A DNA stretch of 37,717 nt, taken from contig NZ_BJXX01000032.1 of the NCBI RefSeq assembly GCF_007991215.1, positions 1-37,717 of the forward strand, read 5' to 3'. The DNA comes from Aneurinibacillus danicus (GTDB taxonomy: Bacteria > Bacillota > Bacilli > Aneurinibacillales > Aneurinibacillaceae). The notes under the pieces are model-generated. The model saw only the letters and a list, made by a program, of their open reading frames with translations. It did no database searches and had not been told where the DNA came from. This document shows, in pieces, positions 17,834 through 27,736 of the stretch. How positions within the stretch are numbered: the stretch's first letter is position 1; the number at the start of each line of letters is the position of its first letter. The position numbers and the translations under genes are program-made.

Positions 17834-18847
17834 TTATATTGTTTTTAGCGCATCGGCAATGGGGGTTTCACCGGAAATAAGATCAAATCCGCGTTTAAAT
17901 GTATGTTCCTCATTGAGTACGGCCACGATTGTAGCAGCTACATCTTCGCGTGGAATCTCTCCCCCGGCCAGTTCTTCTCCAACGGAAACTTTTCCTGTTC
18001 CGGGTTCATTTGTTTGGCCGAGTAAAACCCGGATTACGTTGGGTACCTCGAAATTTTTTGTTCCGGCTCCATATCCGATCTGTTCCACAGTAATGTTTTC
18101 AAGCGGTCCGAATCGCGTCACTAAAGCCTTAAGAATCCCCGCCCCTGTGGGAGTTGTCAGTTCACCATGCGAATGCGAAGGCGCTAAAGGGATTCCCTTA
18201 AGCAACTCCGCCGTAGCCGGTGCAGGAATAGGATAAAGTCCGTGAGCCATTTTCAATTTTCCGTATCCAGTGGGAACCGGCGACGCCTGTATTTTATCGA
18301 CATCGAGATCCTCCAGGGCCAGACATATCCCGATGGTGTCGATGATTGAATCCATCGCACCGACTTCATGAAAATGCACTTCCATGGGGTCAATCCCATG
18401 AATCTTGCCCTCAGCTAAAGCAATGGCTTCAAAAATGCATAAACTGCGCGATTTTACCCGCTCTGGCAAATCGCTTTCCCGAATCATCTCCATAATTTCG
18501 GCTGCCTTGCGATGCTCATGTAAATGCTCATAGATGCCATCATGATGATGATCATGACTGTGTGCATGATGATGCTCGTGACTGTGTGAGTGATCAGGAT
18601 CGTGACTGTGTGCATGATCGTGAGCGTGAGTATGGTGATGGGCAGCGGTTTGCGGCAAACGAATATGCAGCTTTTTTGCCGCAATTCCTCGCTTATCCAC
18701 GGTTTCTACCCATAAATCAAACTCATCAACTGGTAGTTTCATCAATTCACGTTTTACATACTCCAGGTCGGCACCGAGGTCTACGAGCGCTGCCAGCAAC
18801 ATATCACCGCTAATACCGGAGACGCAATCCAAATATAGCGTCCTCAT
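17834..18847 (-). CDS. larC: LarC N-terminal half (LarC1) fused to the tail of an unrelated SDR; LarC2 missing
   Basis: LarC inserts nickel into the pincer nucleotide in a CTP-dependent step. Residues 1-278 are a clear LarC1: LYLDCVSGISGDM at the N terminus, a His/Asp-rich metal-binding insert (about 70-111), FHEVGAMDSIID (159-170), PVPTGYG and TTPTGAGIL (231-239), and the NVIRVLLG end of the module. LarC proteins normally continue for roughly 130 residues (LarC2, with the NIDDM region and the CTP site). Here residues 280-337 instead read like the C terminus of an atypical SDR of the YhfK kind: EPGTGKVSVGEE, IPREDVAATIVAVL, HTFKRGFDLISGETPIADAL. The junction maps near 18004-18016. The ATG abuts the larB stop. 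Either a deletion fused two genes or the assembly did; as written the protein probably lacks metallase activity. Confidence 0.85.
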   Translation of the reverse strand: MRTLYLDCVSGISGDMLLAALVDLGADLEYVKRELMKLPVDEFDLWVETVDKRGIAAKKLHIRLPQTAAHHHTHAHDHAHSHDPDHSHSHEHHHAHSHDHHHDGIYEHLHEHRKAAEIMEMIRESDLPERVKSRSLCIFEAIALAEGKIHGIDPMEVHFHEVGAMDSIIDTIGICLALEDLDVDKIQASPVPTGYGKLKMAHGLYPIPAPATAELLKGIPLAPSHSHGELTTPTGAGILKALVTRFGPLENITVEQIGYGAGTKNFEVPNVIRVLLGQTNEPGTGKVSVGEELAGGEIPREDVAATIVAVLNEEHTFKRGFDLISGETPIADALKTI

Positions 18848-19594
18848 TTACTTTCCTCCTTCTAAAATCGCTTGTTGGATAATCGAAGCGGAAACTCCTG
18901 CTCCAAAACCGTTATCGATATTCACCACCATCACACCTGATGCACAGGATGTGAGCATGGAAAGCAGCGGTGTCAATCCTGAGAAATGTGCACCGTATCC
19001 AACACTGGTCGGAACAGCAATTACCGGACGTCGAACCAAACCGCCAACAACGCTTGCCAATGCACCTTCCATACCGGCAACGACAATGACTACACTAGCT
19101 TTTCGAATCCGCTCCCGTTGTGCGAGCAATCGATCAATGCCCGCCACACCCACATCGTAGATCCGATCAACAACATTTCCCATCCACTCGGCCGTTTTAG
19201 CTGCCTCCTCTGCTACAGGTAGATCAGCAGTTCCTGCAGAAAGTACCGCTACTGTTCCCGGAAACCGCTGTTCTCCTCCTCCGACGGTTAACATACGTGA
19301 TATCGGGTCATAAACAGCATCCGGAGCAATCTGTCGCACCAGCTCATACATTTCCTCATTTGCTCTGGTGACCATACTCTTTCCATGTTTTGCGTAGAGC
19401 CTGGAAAAAATCAGTTGTACCTGCTCGGCTGTCTTTCCCATTCCGAAAATGACTTCCGGATACCCCGTTCGTGCTTCCCGCGCATAGTCAACTTTGCTGA
19501 ATCCCAAATCCTCGAACCCACAGATCTCCGCTTCCGCGTCCTCAACCGATAGCTCACCGTTTCGTACACGACGTAATATATCCTTTAGACTCAT
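18848..19594 (-). CDS. larB: LarB, pyridinium-3,5-biscarboxylic acid mononucleotide synthase
   Basis: LarB carboxylates C5 of nicotinic acid adenine dinucleotide and releases AMP, the first step of nickel-pincer nucleotide synthesis. The 248 residues are full length. The C-terminal half has the PurE-like core: VLSAGTADLPVAEEAA, YDVGVAGIDR, VVAGMEGALASVVGG and TSVGYGAHFSGLTPLLSML, ending in VNIDNGFGAG. The N-terminal ~100 residues carry the usual LGFSKVDYAREARTGYPEVI. Its stop (TAA) directly precedes the larC ATG, so the two are coupled. 99 bp separate it from the sigma-54 regulator upstream, with no clear promoter, so it may be co-transcribed. Confidence 0.95.
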   Translation of the reverse strand: MSLKDILRRVRNGELSVEDAEAEICGFEDLGFSKVDYAREARTGYPEVIFGMGKTAEQVQLIFSRLYAKHGKSMVTRANEEMYELVRQIAPDAVYDPISRMLTVGGGEQRFPGTVAVLSAGTADLPVAEEAAKTAEWMGNVVDRIYDVGVAGIDRLLAQRERIRKASVVIVVAGMEGALASVVGGLVRRPVIAVPTSVGYGAHFSGLTPLLSMLTSCASGVMVVNIDNGFGAGVSASIIQQAILEGGK

Positions 19595-19693
19595 ATCTGC
19601 ATCCTCACTTTTCCGGATTAGGTATGTGTTTATTTCCCGAACCCTTCATTAATTTCATTGCAATAATAATGATTGAAAGAAAAATAAAATTTG

Positions 19694-21496
19694 CTAATTT
19701 TTCTCAATCCCGTACTTTTTCATTTTTTTTATAATAGCTGTGTGGGAAACTCCAAGAGCTTGTGCAACTTTCCTTATAGATCCAAAGCGGGAAAGAGACT
19801 GGATGATTATGTCCCGTTCCATCTCATTAAACGCATTTAAGCTCTTGTTGGGCACTTTCGTCTTTATTGAGATATGTCTATTTCCTGTTTTTTTCAAAAC
19901 ATCTAGGGATGAATCCTCAGATGAGTTTTCCAAGTTAAAAAAGTCTTCGGGTAAATGGTGCTCACAAATAACGGTTTCAGGAATGGTTACAACCATACGT
20001 TCGATCAGATTTGATAATTGCCTTACATTGCCTGGCCAAGAATAATGTTGCAGAAGTTGAATTACAACAGGATGAATGGTCTTTTGTGTACCGTATTTTT
20101 GGTTATATTTATTTAAAAAATACTGTAACATGGCAGGAATGTCTTCCTTCCTTTCACGTAAGGGAGGAATGTGGAGTGGAACCACATACAATCGGTAATA
20201 CAAATCCTCACGAAAAAGACCTTTTCGAATCTGCTCCTTTAGATTCCGGTGTGTAGCTGCAATTATACGGCAATTGACCTGAATCGGTTCAACACCGCCA
20301 ACACGGGTAAACTCTTGTTCCTGGAGAACGCGAAGCACTTTAACTTGAAGCGCAGGAGACATTTCACCAATCTCGTCAAGAAAGATACAGCCCCCTTCTG
20401 CTGCTTCAAACAGTCCGATCTTACCAGCCTTTCTCGCCCCAGTGAACGCACCCGATTCATATCCAAATAATTCAGACTCAAGCAATTCCTCCGAGAGGGC
20501 CCCACAATTAATTTTTACAAAAGGGCCTTGGGAACGGGCACTGGACTTATGAATCAAAGACGCAATCACTTCTTTCCCAACACCTGATTCTCCCAATATG
20601 AGAACAGTAGAATCAAAATTCGCAACACGTTCAGCCAACTCCCTCACATTTCTCATCTGTGGAGAAACGGCCACAATTTCGTCAAAAAACACCCGCTTAC
20701 GAAGGTTTGATAACTCGGTTTTATAAAGCTGGCTTTGATCTTGAACTTCTGCCAATTCTTCCCGTAAACGCGATAGCTCCGACATGTCCCGGACATTAGC
20801 TACCACACCCTGTATTTTTCCAGCTTGGTCAAAAATCGGAACAGAGGTTACCAGATGTTCCTGCCCGGTGGGATACCTTTGAAGGCCAGACACCTCTCTA
20901 CGCTCCTGTAACGATTGCCAGGTGACCGATGGCTCCTTAAAAATTCCTTGTTTCACTAACTCTGTCAAGTGTACACCGACAAAGGATTGTTCGTTGACAC
21001 CGGTCAACCGGCAAAATGATGGATTTACCCGTGTCACATATCCAAGAGCATCAGCAATCAAAATGCCATCATAGGCATTATCAATAATCGCATCCATTTC
21101 TCTATTGCGTTCTGAAGCTTTCTTGTACATGCTATGAATCTCCCGTTGCAAATCAGCAACATAGATAACTCCTAGAAACTCTTCTTCTTTATTAACCACA
21201 CCGATAATATTGTGATCCGTTAAAAACTGCCATTCTTTGATTTCTGTGTCCGCGTAAAGGTATGGAGCGTCATCCATCCAGACGCCAAATTCCGTAAATT
21301 GTACCGTCGATCCAGAAGGAAAAACCTGAACAGACGGGAAAACTCGAAAGATACCTGCCCATCTCCCTTCATTTGAAACAGGAGCTTCCAACAAAGATAA
21401 GGCTTTCATTTTCGAGATCACTCGCTGTGAATCGCTCTGTAACAGGTTGAGATCGACAGTATATTTCGGACTTCGTACAAATTCTGACAGGAGCAT
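19694..21496 (-). CDS. Sigma-54-dependent activator with PAS domain and TyrR-type HTH
   Basis: 600 residues. The N-terminal ~125 residues include a CBS-like half ([21 protein letters not shown]), then a PAS domain (about 130-245; [24 protein letters not shown]) and a coiled linker. The AAA+ domain (about 270-505) has Walker A GESGVGKE (302-309), an intact GAFTGA sigma-54 contact loop (349-354) and Walker B IFLDEIGE (371-378). The C terminus (567-596) is a Fis/TyrR-like HTH ([20 protein letters not shown]). AAAGGAGG precedes the ATG. It sits inside the lar cluster, and the divergent control region at 30.7-31.1 kb has two sigma-54 promoters and palindromic sites, so it is the obvious activator. 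Its effector probably binds the N-terminal domains and may be the pathway substrate. Confidence 0.93.
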   Translation of the reverse strand: MLLSEFVRSPKYTVDLNLLQSDSQRVISKMKALSLLEAPVSNEGRWAGIFRVFPSVQVFPSGSTVQFTEFGVWMDDAPYLYADTEIKEWQFLTDHNIIGVVNKEEEFLGVIYVADLQREIHSMYKKASERNREMDAIIDNAYDGILIADALGYVTRVNPSFCRLTGVNEQSFVGVHLTELVKQGIFKEPSVTWQSLQERREVSGLQRYPTGQEHLVTSVPIFDQAGKIQGVVANVRDMSELSRLREELAEVQDQSQLYKTELSNLRKRVFFDEIVAVSPQMRNVRELAERVANFDSTVLILGESGVGKEVIASLIHKSSARSQGPFVKINCGALSEELLESELFGYESGAFTGARKAGKIGLFEAAEGGCIFLDEIGEMSPALQVKVLRVLQEQEFTRVGGVEPIQVNCRIIAATHRNLKEQIRKGLFREDLYYRLYVVPLHIPPLRERKEDIPAMLQYFLNKYNQKYGTQKTIHPVVIQLLQHYSWPGNVRQLSNLIERMVVTIPETVICEHHLPEDFFNLENSSEDSSLDVLKKTGNRHISIKTKVPNKSLNAFNEMERDIIIQSLSRFGSIRKVAQALGVSHTAIIKKMKKYGIEKN

Positions 21497-21787
21497 TACG
21501 ATTCCTCCTTTACTCCAAAGACCCTTACACCTACTTATTAATTCTAAAACTGCTTATGTAGTTTTAGTTTAAAAATTAAGAAACATATCATTACATCCTG
21601 CCTTTTAGTCGGGTAATAAGTAAGCGTTGCCATAAGCTCGAAAAAGCCCCGTTCGTACATAACAATCTAACATATGGATACATTTCCTTCAATGAAAAAA
21701 TATTTACTCTTAACATAGTTTTTCGAATGTTTAAATTACCTTGAAGGATAATCTAACCGTTTTTTAACAAACACCCGAGCATTATTG
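21497..21787 (-). promoter_or_regulatory. Gap before the sigma-54 activator: possible promoter and inverted repeat
   Basis: On the minus strand TTGAAG and TAGATT are 17 bp apart (21664-21692), a fair sigma-A promoter for the activator. An 8-bp perfect inverted repeat CTAAAACT / AGTTTTAG (21544-21567) lies closer to the start and may be an operator. No open frame in the gap looks coding. Confidence 0.4.
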
Positions 21788-23052
21788 TTATACAGCGATT
21801 TGCTCCTCGTCTTCCCTATCTGATCTATTCTTAATCAAAGTGTAATCATCACGGTCTAGCAAAAGCGTGACAATAAATCCCACAATCAAAGCCCAGAACG
21901 GAGCTCCAACCTTTAGCACAGTTACATTAGCGGCCGAAATAAGAAATGAAACCATGGCCCCTGATCTAAACTTTCCTGAAAATGCTTGTGAAAAAGTTGT
22001 AAGGAACACCCCAAACATCGCCAGTCCACCTAGTGTTGCGAGTAACTGTTTGGGTACAATGGTTGCCGCTACAATAGCCATCCCTGCCATGAGTCCAAAG
22101 GAAATCCACAATAGTCCATCTACAACGGAAGCTATATACCTCAAATCTTTGTTTTCGCCAGCAGAATCACTGGAACAGATCGCTGTACTAGGGCCAGCAA
22201 TAACACAGGGATGTCCTCCAAACAGGGAATTCAATAATGTGCCAATTCCCGGCACGGTAAATATCGCATTAACGGGAGGCTTATAACCTACAGCATAAAG
22301 AACCCCGATCGCTTGAATATTCTGAACACCAATCACTAGAACGATCAACGGAAGGGTAAGTTCGAAAAACGCCTGAAAACTGAACTCCGGCTTTACCATA
22401 ATGGGAGTGGCAAGGGAAAACTCAAGGGCACTCCAGTTTGTTTTGCCCATCCATGTAGCAATGAAACCTCCCACCAGCATGGCTCCAAGAATAGGAGGAA
22501 CCCACTTGGAAATTTTTTCATAGCCATGAAGAGAAAAAATACGGCAAAAGCGCTACCGCCAACAGCCGGCTCTTCCACTACGGATTTAATGACGTTAAGA
22601 CCAAAAGAAAGAATAACTCCGGCAATCATCCCCAACATAACCGGAAGAGGCAAAAACTCGACGGCTTTTTTAATTAAACCCGATGCCCCAAGAATGGTTA
22701 CGATGGCACCAGTAATCATAAATGCCCCTATCGCCTCATTAAAGGGGATATGTTTTAGAGCACTTCCTATCAGAATTGCACCCGGAATGGTGTAAGCGGT
22801 TACAATTGGCAGACGATACCGCAGGGATAGAATAATCGTAAATACCCCGCCTGTAACATAGATAATGAAAAGCCATGAAATCGCCTGCTCTAAGGGAACA
22901 TTTCCTTCCTTAGCCGCGTTCATTACGATTAAGGCCGGACCCATAATGCTGAACATAGCCGCAACAAATCCGGTTCCAGCCCTCGCAGGAGATAAATGAA
23001 GAAAAAAATCCCGCATATTTTTTCTAACATTAGTTCCCGGTTCAATCGGCAT
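21788..23052 (-). pseudogene. benE: BenE-type aromatic acid / H+ symporter, interrupted by a one-base frameshift
   Basis: Two overlapping frames together give one BenE (benzoate membrane transport) protein of about 421 residues with ~12 membrane segments. The first half starts at the ATG at 23052 (GGAGGAGC upstream) with PIEPGTNVRKNMRDFFLHLSP and AYTIPGAIL. It runs correctly to VFFLFMAMKK and then leaves frame. The second half resumes with KWVPPILGAMLVGGFIATW and includes GGHPCVIAGPSTAICSS, a conserved BenE-type stretch. The break lies at the A6 run at 22513-22518 (minus strand ATGAAAAAATTTCC). One extra A would restore MKKISKWVPP. It may be a true mutation, a phase-variable tract, transcriptional slippage or a sequencing error. 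It would import an aromatic or related carboxylate, presumably the pathway substrate. Confidence 0.8.
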
Positions 23053-23146
23053 AATAATAGCTCCTCCAATTCGCTTCATAAGATTTATCCTTATAACAGG
23101 TCCGGGGAATAAGAGACTCTTTAATCCCCCGGAATTCCCCTTCATT

Positions 23147-23965
23147 TTATACTTGAACCGCCTGTAACGTTTCATTCAAACTTCCGGAGCGATAGCCCTG
23201 TAGATCCACGCAGACATACGTATATCCGATATCTTTCAGCTTCTCTACAACCATATCGGAGAAACGGACCAACTTTTCTATTTCATGTGGAGAAACTTCG
23301 ATGCGGGCCATTTTGTCATGCTGACGTACCCGTACCTGACGAAAGCCGATGTCCATTAAGAATGATTCTGCTCGGTCTACCATAGTTAACTTTTCCTGTG
23401 TGATCATCTCGCCATAAGGTATGCGTGAGGAAAGGCATGCAAACGATGGTTTTTCCCATGTTCTTAGACCCAATTCCCGAGATAAATCACGAATTTCCAT
23501 CTTCGTCAATCCCACTTCTTGGAGCGGTGCCCGAACTCCATTCTCTATGGCCGCCTGTAGTCCGGGGCGATGTTCTCCAAGATCATCTGCAATCGCACCA
23601 AACACCACGTGATCATACCCTTGTTCCTGGGCGATCGGGATCAAGTGACTGAAAAGCTCCTGTTTGCAATAATAGCACCGGTTAATAGGGTTTTCAGCGT
23701 ATCCGGGTATGTTCAGTTCACTGGTCTCAATCACCAAATGCGGACTGCCGATCTCACGTGCAAGTGCGATGGCTTCTTTGCGTTCCCGCTCCGGATAAGT
23801 CTCCGAATCAGCCGTAATTGCTAACACCTGTTCACTTCCCAGGGCTTCAACTGCTGCTTTAAGCAAAAAGGTACTGTCCACACCACCTGAAAACGCAACA
23901 ACGACACGACGAAACCCACGAAGTTTTTCAAGCAGCTGTTCATACTTTAGTCGTGCTGTTTCCAT
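23147..23965 (-). CDS. larE: LarE, sulfur insertase of nickel-pincer nucleotide synthesis
   Basis: ATP-dependent PP-loop enzyme that turns the two carboxylates of the pyridinium mononucleotide into thiocarboxylates. The 272 residues have the PP-loop AFSGGVDSTFL (24-34), NRCYYCK (95-101), GAIADDLGEHRPG (123-135) and PSFACLSSRIPYG. The Cys in ACLSSR is residue 177, equivalent to the sacrificial Cys176 of Lactiplantibacillus LarE. I see no extra Cys pair near it, so it is probably the sacrificial-sulfur type rather than the iron-sulfur type. CGGAGG precedes the ATG. The gene lies 76 bp after the aldolase gene in the same operon. Confidence 0.95.
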   Translation of the reverse strand: METARLKYEQLLEKLRGFRRVVVAFSGGVDSTFLLKAAVEALGSEQVLAITADSETYPERERKEAIALAREIGSPHLVIETSELNIPGYAENPINRCYYCKQELFSHLIPIAQEQGYDHVVFGAIADDLGEHRPGLQAAIENGVRAPLQEVGLTKMEIRDLSRELGLRTWEKPSFACLSSRIPYGEMITQEKLTMVDRAESFLMDIGFRQVRVRQHDKMARIEVSPHEIEKLVRFSDMVVEKLKDIGYTYVCVDLQGYRSGSLNETLQAVQV

Positions 23966-24041
23966 AGTTTATAACCTCCGTTTGACTTAAGCTTTTTGCG
24001 ATAACCAGGCTGTCTGTATATTAAAAGTTAGTCAGATGGTG

Positions 24042-25058
24042 TTAGCGTACCAAAGCCTGTTTTTGGCTTAATTCATAGGCGACATCGATAATCTGATCTT
24101 CTTGTCCCCCAACGATCCGTCTTTTGCCCAGTTCTTCAAGTATGGTAAGGGCATCCACGCCGAAGCGTTCCGCAGCACGTTTAGCATGTAAAAAGAAGCT
24201 GCTGTACACACCGGCATAGCCGAGAATCAACGCCACGCTGTCGATAATCTGCGGACGGGACATCTTCGGTGCTACGATATCCTCAGCCGCACGAATCAGC
24301 TTCGATAAGTCACAATTGGTTAGGTAGCCCTGCTTGTTAAGGGCTGCTACCATGACCTCGGTTTGGGCATTCCCTGCACCAGCACCCATTCCGCGTAAAC
24401 TTCCATCAACAAAGGTAGCTCCTTCGGCAAGTGCAGCTAATGTATTTCCAACGGCTACACCCAGGTTGTTGTGTGCATGGAATCCGATGGGAATATTCAC
24501 GGCATTACGCAGGGCAGAAACACGTGCCCGAACACCATCCGGCAATAAAGCACCAGCAGAATCCGTTACATAAACCACGTCTGCCCCGTAGCTTTCCATT
24601 TTCCTGGCTTGCTCAACAATTTTTTCCGGCTCTTCCATATGAGCCATCATCAAGAACCCGACCGTAAACAACCCTAATTCTTTCGCTATTTTAATGTGCT
24701 GTTCAGAAATGTCCGCCTCTGTCACATGGGTAGCCACACGAACGGCTTTCGCCCCGATTTCAGCAGCTGCCTGCAAGTCCTTTTTCGTACCGATTCCCGG
24801 CAACAGAAGGACAGTCACCTTTGCCTGCTTCACCACATCACAAACCGCTTTTAAATAATCTGTATCCGAAGCGCTGCTGAAGCCATATTGATAGGAGGAA
24901 CCAGCTAAACCATCTCCATGGCCGATTTCAATCAGATCCATCCCGGCCTGATCCAGTGCACGCGCAATTTCAGCCATATCGGCAGGCGAAAACTGGTGGC
25001 TTACCGTATGCATTCCATCCCGAAGCGTTGAATCTGTAATGGTTATTTTCTGAGTCAT
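24042..25058 (-). CDS. mhpE: 4-hydroxy-2-oxovalerate aldolase
   Basis: Class II metal-dependent aldolase of the DRE-TIM family that cleaves 4-hydroxy-2-oxovalerate to pyruvate and acetaldehyde. The 338 residues have the TIM-barrel signature [14 protein letters not shown] (9-22), [23 protein letters not shown] and [13 protein letters not shown], plus the DmpG-specific C-terminal extension that docks the dehydrogenase. Its ATG overlaps the stop of the dehydrogenase gene (ATGA), matching the physical complex and acetaldehyde channel known for DmpFG. The length and both halves fit DmpG/BphI/MhpE. Confidence 0.95.
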   Translation of the reverse strand: MTQKITITDSTLRDGMHTVSHQFSPADMAEIARALDQAGMDLIEIGHGDGLAGSSYQYGFSSASDTDYLKAVCDVVKQAKVTVLLLPGIGTKKDLQAAAEIGAKAVRVATHVTEADISEQHIKIAKELGLFTVGFLMMAHMEEPEKIVEQARKMESYGADVVYVTDSAGALLPDGVRARVSALRNAVNIPIGFHAHNNLGVAVGNTLAALAEGATFVDGSLRGMGAGAGNAQTEVMVAALNKQGYLTNCDLSKLIRAAEDIVAPKMSRPQIIDSVALILGYAGVYSSFFLHAKRAAERFGVDALTILEELGKRRIVGGQEDQIIDVAYELSQKQALVR

Positions 25059-25936
25059 ACTTCAGAGACCTCCTTATGCGACTTATGTACTGCAATTCTT
25101 TGAGCCACTCCAACGGCGGCAGCTGTGATGATATCCAGGTTTCCGGAATACTTAGGAAGATACGCTCCTGCTCCTTCCACTTCGATCATGGTTGTTACCT
25201 TATCTCCATCTACAATGGGCGGAACCTTCAAGCGGTAACCAGGAACGTACGTCTGCACTTCTTTAACGATGGCCTCTACTGCTTGTTCAATCGCCTTTTG
25301 ATCCGGATTTTTTACCCTGGTATAAATCGTATTACGCATCATAATCGGTGGTTCGGCAGGATTAAGCACGATCAATGCTTTCGCACGATCTGCTCCTCCA
25401 ACCTGAGCAATGGCCCGTGCGGTTGTTTGGGTAAATTCATCAATGTTTTGGCGGGTTCCAGGTCCTGCTGATTTACTTGAAATCGTAGCCACAATTTCTG
25501 CGTACTCCACGTCAGCCACTTCATTGATTTTTGCTACAATCGGAATCGTCGCCTGTCCGCCACAGGTAACGAGGTTAATATTCGGGCTATCCAGGTTCAC
25601 ATTGATATTGACAGATGGAACCACATAAGGCCCAACAGCTGCTGGCGTCAAATCGATCGCTTGAATCCCCGCTTCACGAAGCAGCGGGGCATGTTCCAGA
25701 TGGTATTTTGCCCCTGTACAGTCAAAGACAAGTTCAATTTCCGGATTATCTAGAATAGCTTGGATTCCATCAGCGGAAGTTTCAATCCCACGCTCTTTGG
25801 CCCTTTTTAATCCGTCGGATTCCGGAATGACTCCGACCATCATGCACAGTTCCAATTCCTTGCTTTCCAGGACTTTCATCATGAGGTCCGTTCCAATGTT
25901 ACCGGGCCCAAGGATAGCTGTCTTTAATCGTTTCAT
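25055..25936 (-). CDS. mhpF: Acetaldehyde dehydrogenase (acylating)
   Basis: Converts the acetaldehyde released by the aldolase to acetyl-CoA with NAD and CoA. 293 residues from the ATG at 25936 (GGGAGGG upstream; the frame runs on but lacks a better site). Rossmann motif [36 protein letters not shown], and the catalytic Cys in [10 protein letters not shown]. The C-terminal half carries the partner-binding region typical of DmpF. Overlaps the aldolase gene by 4 nt. Confidence 0.95.
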   Translation of the reverse strand: MKRLKTAILGPGNIGTDLMMKVLESKELELCMMVGVIPESDGLKRAKERGIETSADGIQAILDNPEIELVFDCTGAKYHLEHAPLLREAGIQAIDLTPAAVGPYVVPSVNINVNLDSPNINLVTCGGQATIPIVAKINEVADVEYAEIVATISSKSAGPGTRQNIDEFTQTTARAIAQVGGADRAKALIVLNPAEPPIMMRNTIYTRVKNPDQKAIEQAVEAIVKEVQTYVPGYRLKVPPIVDGDKVTTMIEVEGAGAYLPKYSGNLDIITAAAVGVAQRIAVHKSHKEVSEV

Positions 25937-25964
25937 GTTCGTTTCCCTCCCTAAACATATCCTC

Positions 25965-26750
25965 TTATTTCGATTCAAAACCTATTTGAACGGTTCCGAT
26001 TTGGTCAAAATGGGCACTAAATACACTTCCCGGCTTAACTTCATATGCCTTAGTGAAGGAACCAGAAAGAACAATATCCCCTGCCTGAAGCCCCTCTCCA
26101 AATTCAGCCAGCTTGTTGCATAACCAGGCTACCGCCGCAGCCGGATGACCCAGTACAGCAGCTCCTGCCGCCGTATCCACTACTTGACCGTTACTTTCCA
26201 ATACAAGACCAACTAACCGCAAATTCAACTCATCAACAAAAACGCCCCGGCTCCCCAGAACGAGGGCTCCACTCGAAGCATTATCGGCAATCGTATCCTG
26301 AATCTTAATCTTCCAATCACGGACACGGCTATCGATGATTTCAAAAGCCGGTACAATAAAAGAAGTGGCTCGAATCACATCCTGAAAATGGACACCCGGT
26401 CCCTGTAAATCTTCTTTCATAATAAAAGCCAATTCTGCTTCGACCTTAGGTTGAAGGAACTGCTCAAACGGGATCGTGGTTCCTTCCGGTAGAAGCATAT
26501 TGTCATACAGCGAACCAAAATCGGGTTCGGGGACTCCCAGCGCATTTTGCATCGCTTTCGAGGTGAGGCCAATCTTACGACCGATCAACCGGGCACCCGC
26601 TTCCACCTTCCATGCCTTGACCTGTTGCTGAACGGCATAAGCATCTTCTACCGTGAAACCAGAATAGGTTTCCGTAAGAGGACTGATCGGCTGATTGTTT
26701 CTTTCCGCCTCCCATAATTCTTTTGCCGCTAGTTCAATAAATGGCTTCAT
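25965..26750 (-). CDS. mhpD: 2-keto-4-pentenoate hydratase (FAH-fold; MhpD/DmpE family)
   Basis: Hydrates 2-hydroxypenta-2,4-dienoate to 4-hydroxy-2-oxovalerate, feeding the aldolase. 261 residues from the ATG at 26750 (AGGGAGAG, 5-nt gap); the open frame above overlaps the neighbour and is not coding. Visible family marks: [12 protein letters not shown], the metal-binding [31 protein letters not shown] and [16 protein letters not shown]. The related 4-oxalocrotonate decarboxylases share this fold, so that activity is the main alternative. No 4-oxalocrotonate tautomerase or semialdehyde dehydrogenase is nearby. Confidence 0.88.
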   Translation of the reverse strand: MKPFIELAAKELWEAERNNQPISPLTETYSGFTVEDAYAVQQQVKAWKVEAGARLIGRKIGLTSKAMQNALGVPEPDFGSLYDNMLLPEGTTIPFEQFLQPKVEAELAFIMKEDLQGPGVHFQDVIRATSFIVPAFEIIDSRVRDWKIKIQDTIADNASSGALVLGSRGVFVDELNLRLVGLVLESNGQVVDTAAGAAVLGHPAAAVAWLCNKLAEFGEGLQAGDIVLSGSFTKAYEVKPGSVFSAHFDQIGTVQIGFESK

Positions 26751-26782
26751 AAGAACTCTCCCTTTTCTCTCATAAACGAATA

Positions 26783-27736
26783 CTAAAGCGATTTTTTCCC
26801 ATGCCCACCATGATGATGGGCTCCATGATGGTGATGATGTGCGTGACGATGACTTCCTACCGTCTGCAGCCAACGGTTTCTGAGGCATTCCGCAATCTGT
26901 TCCGCAAGCTCCTCTGCTTCCGGTTCCAAATCCATATTCGCCATCAGAATATCTGCACAAAGCCGGACTTCATCATTCGGCCCTGGAAGCGTGATAAGAT
27001 AGCTCAATCCTTCCTTAGCCACACCAATACGAATTCCTTCCTTTACATGCCTGCCATGACCGGCAGTAAATTTCACAATATAAGGGGTTGCTGCATCCGG
27101 ACAGACCTTCAATAAGGCTTCTACGGTACAGTCCTTATCTTCCGCCCCGACACCACCTGTCGTCAGAATCCATCCGAATCCGGAATCAATCGCCTGACGC
27201 AAAGCACCCGCTATTTCATCCACGTCATCTGCCAACGGACGATGAGTCTGCACCTTAAACCCTGCCTCGGTGAAACGCTCCGTAAGAAAAGGAGTATTCG
27301 TATCCTCAATCATCCCCTGCGCTACTTCAAAACCTGTCGGAAATACCTTTACGCGCCGGCGAATCCGTTTCTGCATCTCATCGCTCATCTGGATGGTTTT
27401 CTCAACGACTTGTTTCCCTTTCAAAGGGCTTAAGGCAATCATCCCAAGAACACCTTCAGAATGTATATCAACATCCGGCCCAAGCTGAACGCCAGGAAGG
27501 GTCCCTACCGCCTGAAGCAGTTTTTCTTTTTTTCCGACAAACTGATCCGCTGACATCGATTGAACAAGAAGGTCCAAAGCGATATGATCATCACGGACAT
27601 CGATTACAAAAACTTTTTCCCTCGGGAGCTGCAAAACGTTGGCTACCGTGTCCGCGATAAGCGACAGGTCACAGTCATTCAAATAGATATCTGTTAAGCG
27701 AAGTTCCGTTTTATTCAAAAGACTGTATTCCATCAT
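26783..27736 (-). CDS. CinA/MoCF-domain protein with a His-rich C-terminal tail
   Basis: 317 residues. Residues 1-125 form a region I do not recognise. Residues 130-285 are a molybdopterin-binding-like (MoCF) fold as in CinA/MogA/MoeA: EDTNTPFLTERFTEAGF, DDVDEI, ILTTGGVGAEDKDCT (190-204) and TLPGPNDEV (249-257). The tail (296-312) is almost all His and Gly, a probable nickel-binding segment. Related folds adenylylate molybdopterin, insert molybdate or hydrolyse pyridine-nucleotide pyrophosphates. It overlaps the NadC-like gene by 4 nt (ATGA). The context, with two lar genes, a LarA-like enzyme and a pyridine phosphoribosyltransferase relative, suggests a role in making or charging the nickel-pincer cofactor. 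That is inference. Confidence 0.75.
   Translation of the reverse strand: MMEYSLLNKTELRLTDIYLNDCDLSLIADTVANVLQLPREKVFVIDVRDDHIALDLLVQSMSADQFVGKKEKLLQAVGTLPGVQLGPDVDIHSEGVLGMIALSPLKGKQVVEKTIQMSDEMQKRIRRRVKVFPTGFEVAQGMIEDTNTPFLTERFTEAGFKVQTHRPLADDVDEIAGALRQAIDSGFGWILTTGGVGAEDKDCTVEALLKVCPDAATPYIVKFTAGHGRHVKEGIRIGVAKEGLSYLITLPGPNDEVRLCADILMANMDLEPEAEELAEQIAECLRNRWLQTVGSHRHAHHHHHGAHHHGGHGKKSL

Noticed and set aside
17834-18020. Programmed frameshift joining LarC1 to LarC2, as known in lactobacilli
   Set aside because: The region after LarC1 encodes an SDR-type tail to the stop codon and no LarC2 sequence is visible in the other frames downstream.
18540-18640. Short tandem-like CAT/ATG repeat that could be taken for a DNA repeat array
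   Set aside because: It is the His/Asp-rich coding segment of LarC1; the same effect occurs at 26800-26850 and 31425-31520.
21637-21652. GG-N10-GC match on the minus strand upstream of the sigma-54 activator gene
   Set aside because: Only the two dinucleotides match; the surrounding bases do not fit TGGCAC/TTGCA, unlike the two strong sites at 30.8 and 31.0 kb.
23053-23175. N-terminal extension of the BenE frame upstream of 23052
   Set aside because: A good GGAGGAGC site and the family start (MPIEPG) place the start at 23052; the upstream residues are basic and overlap the end of larE.
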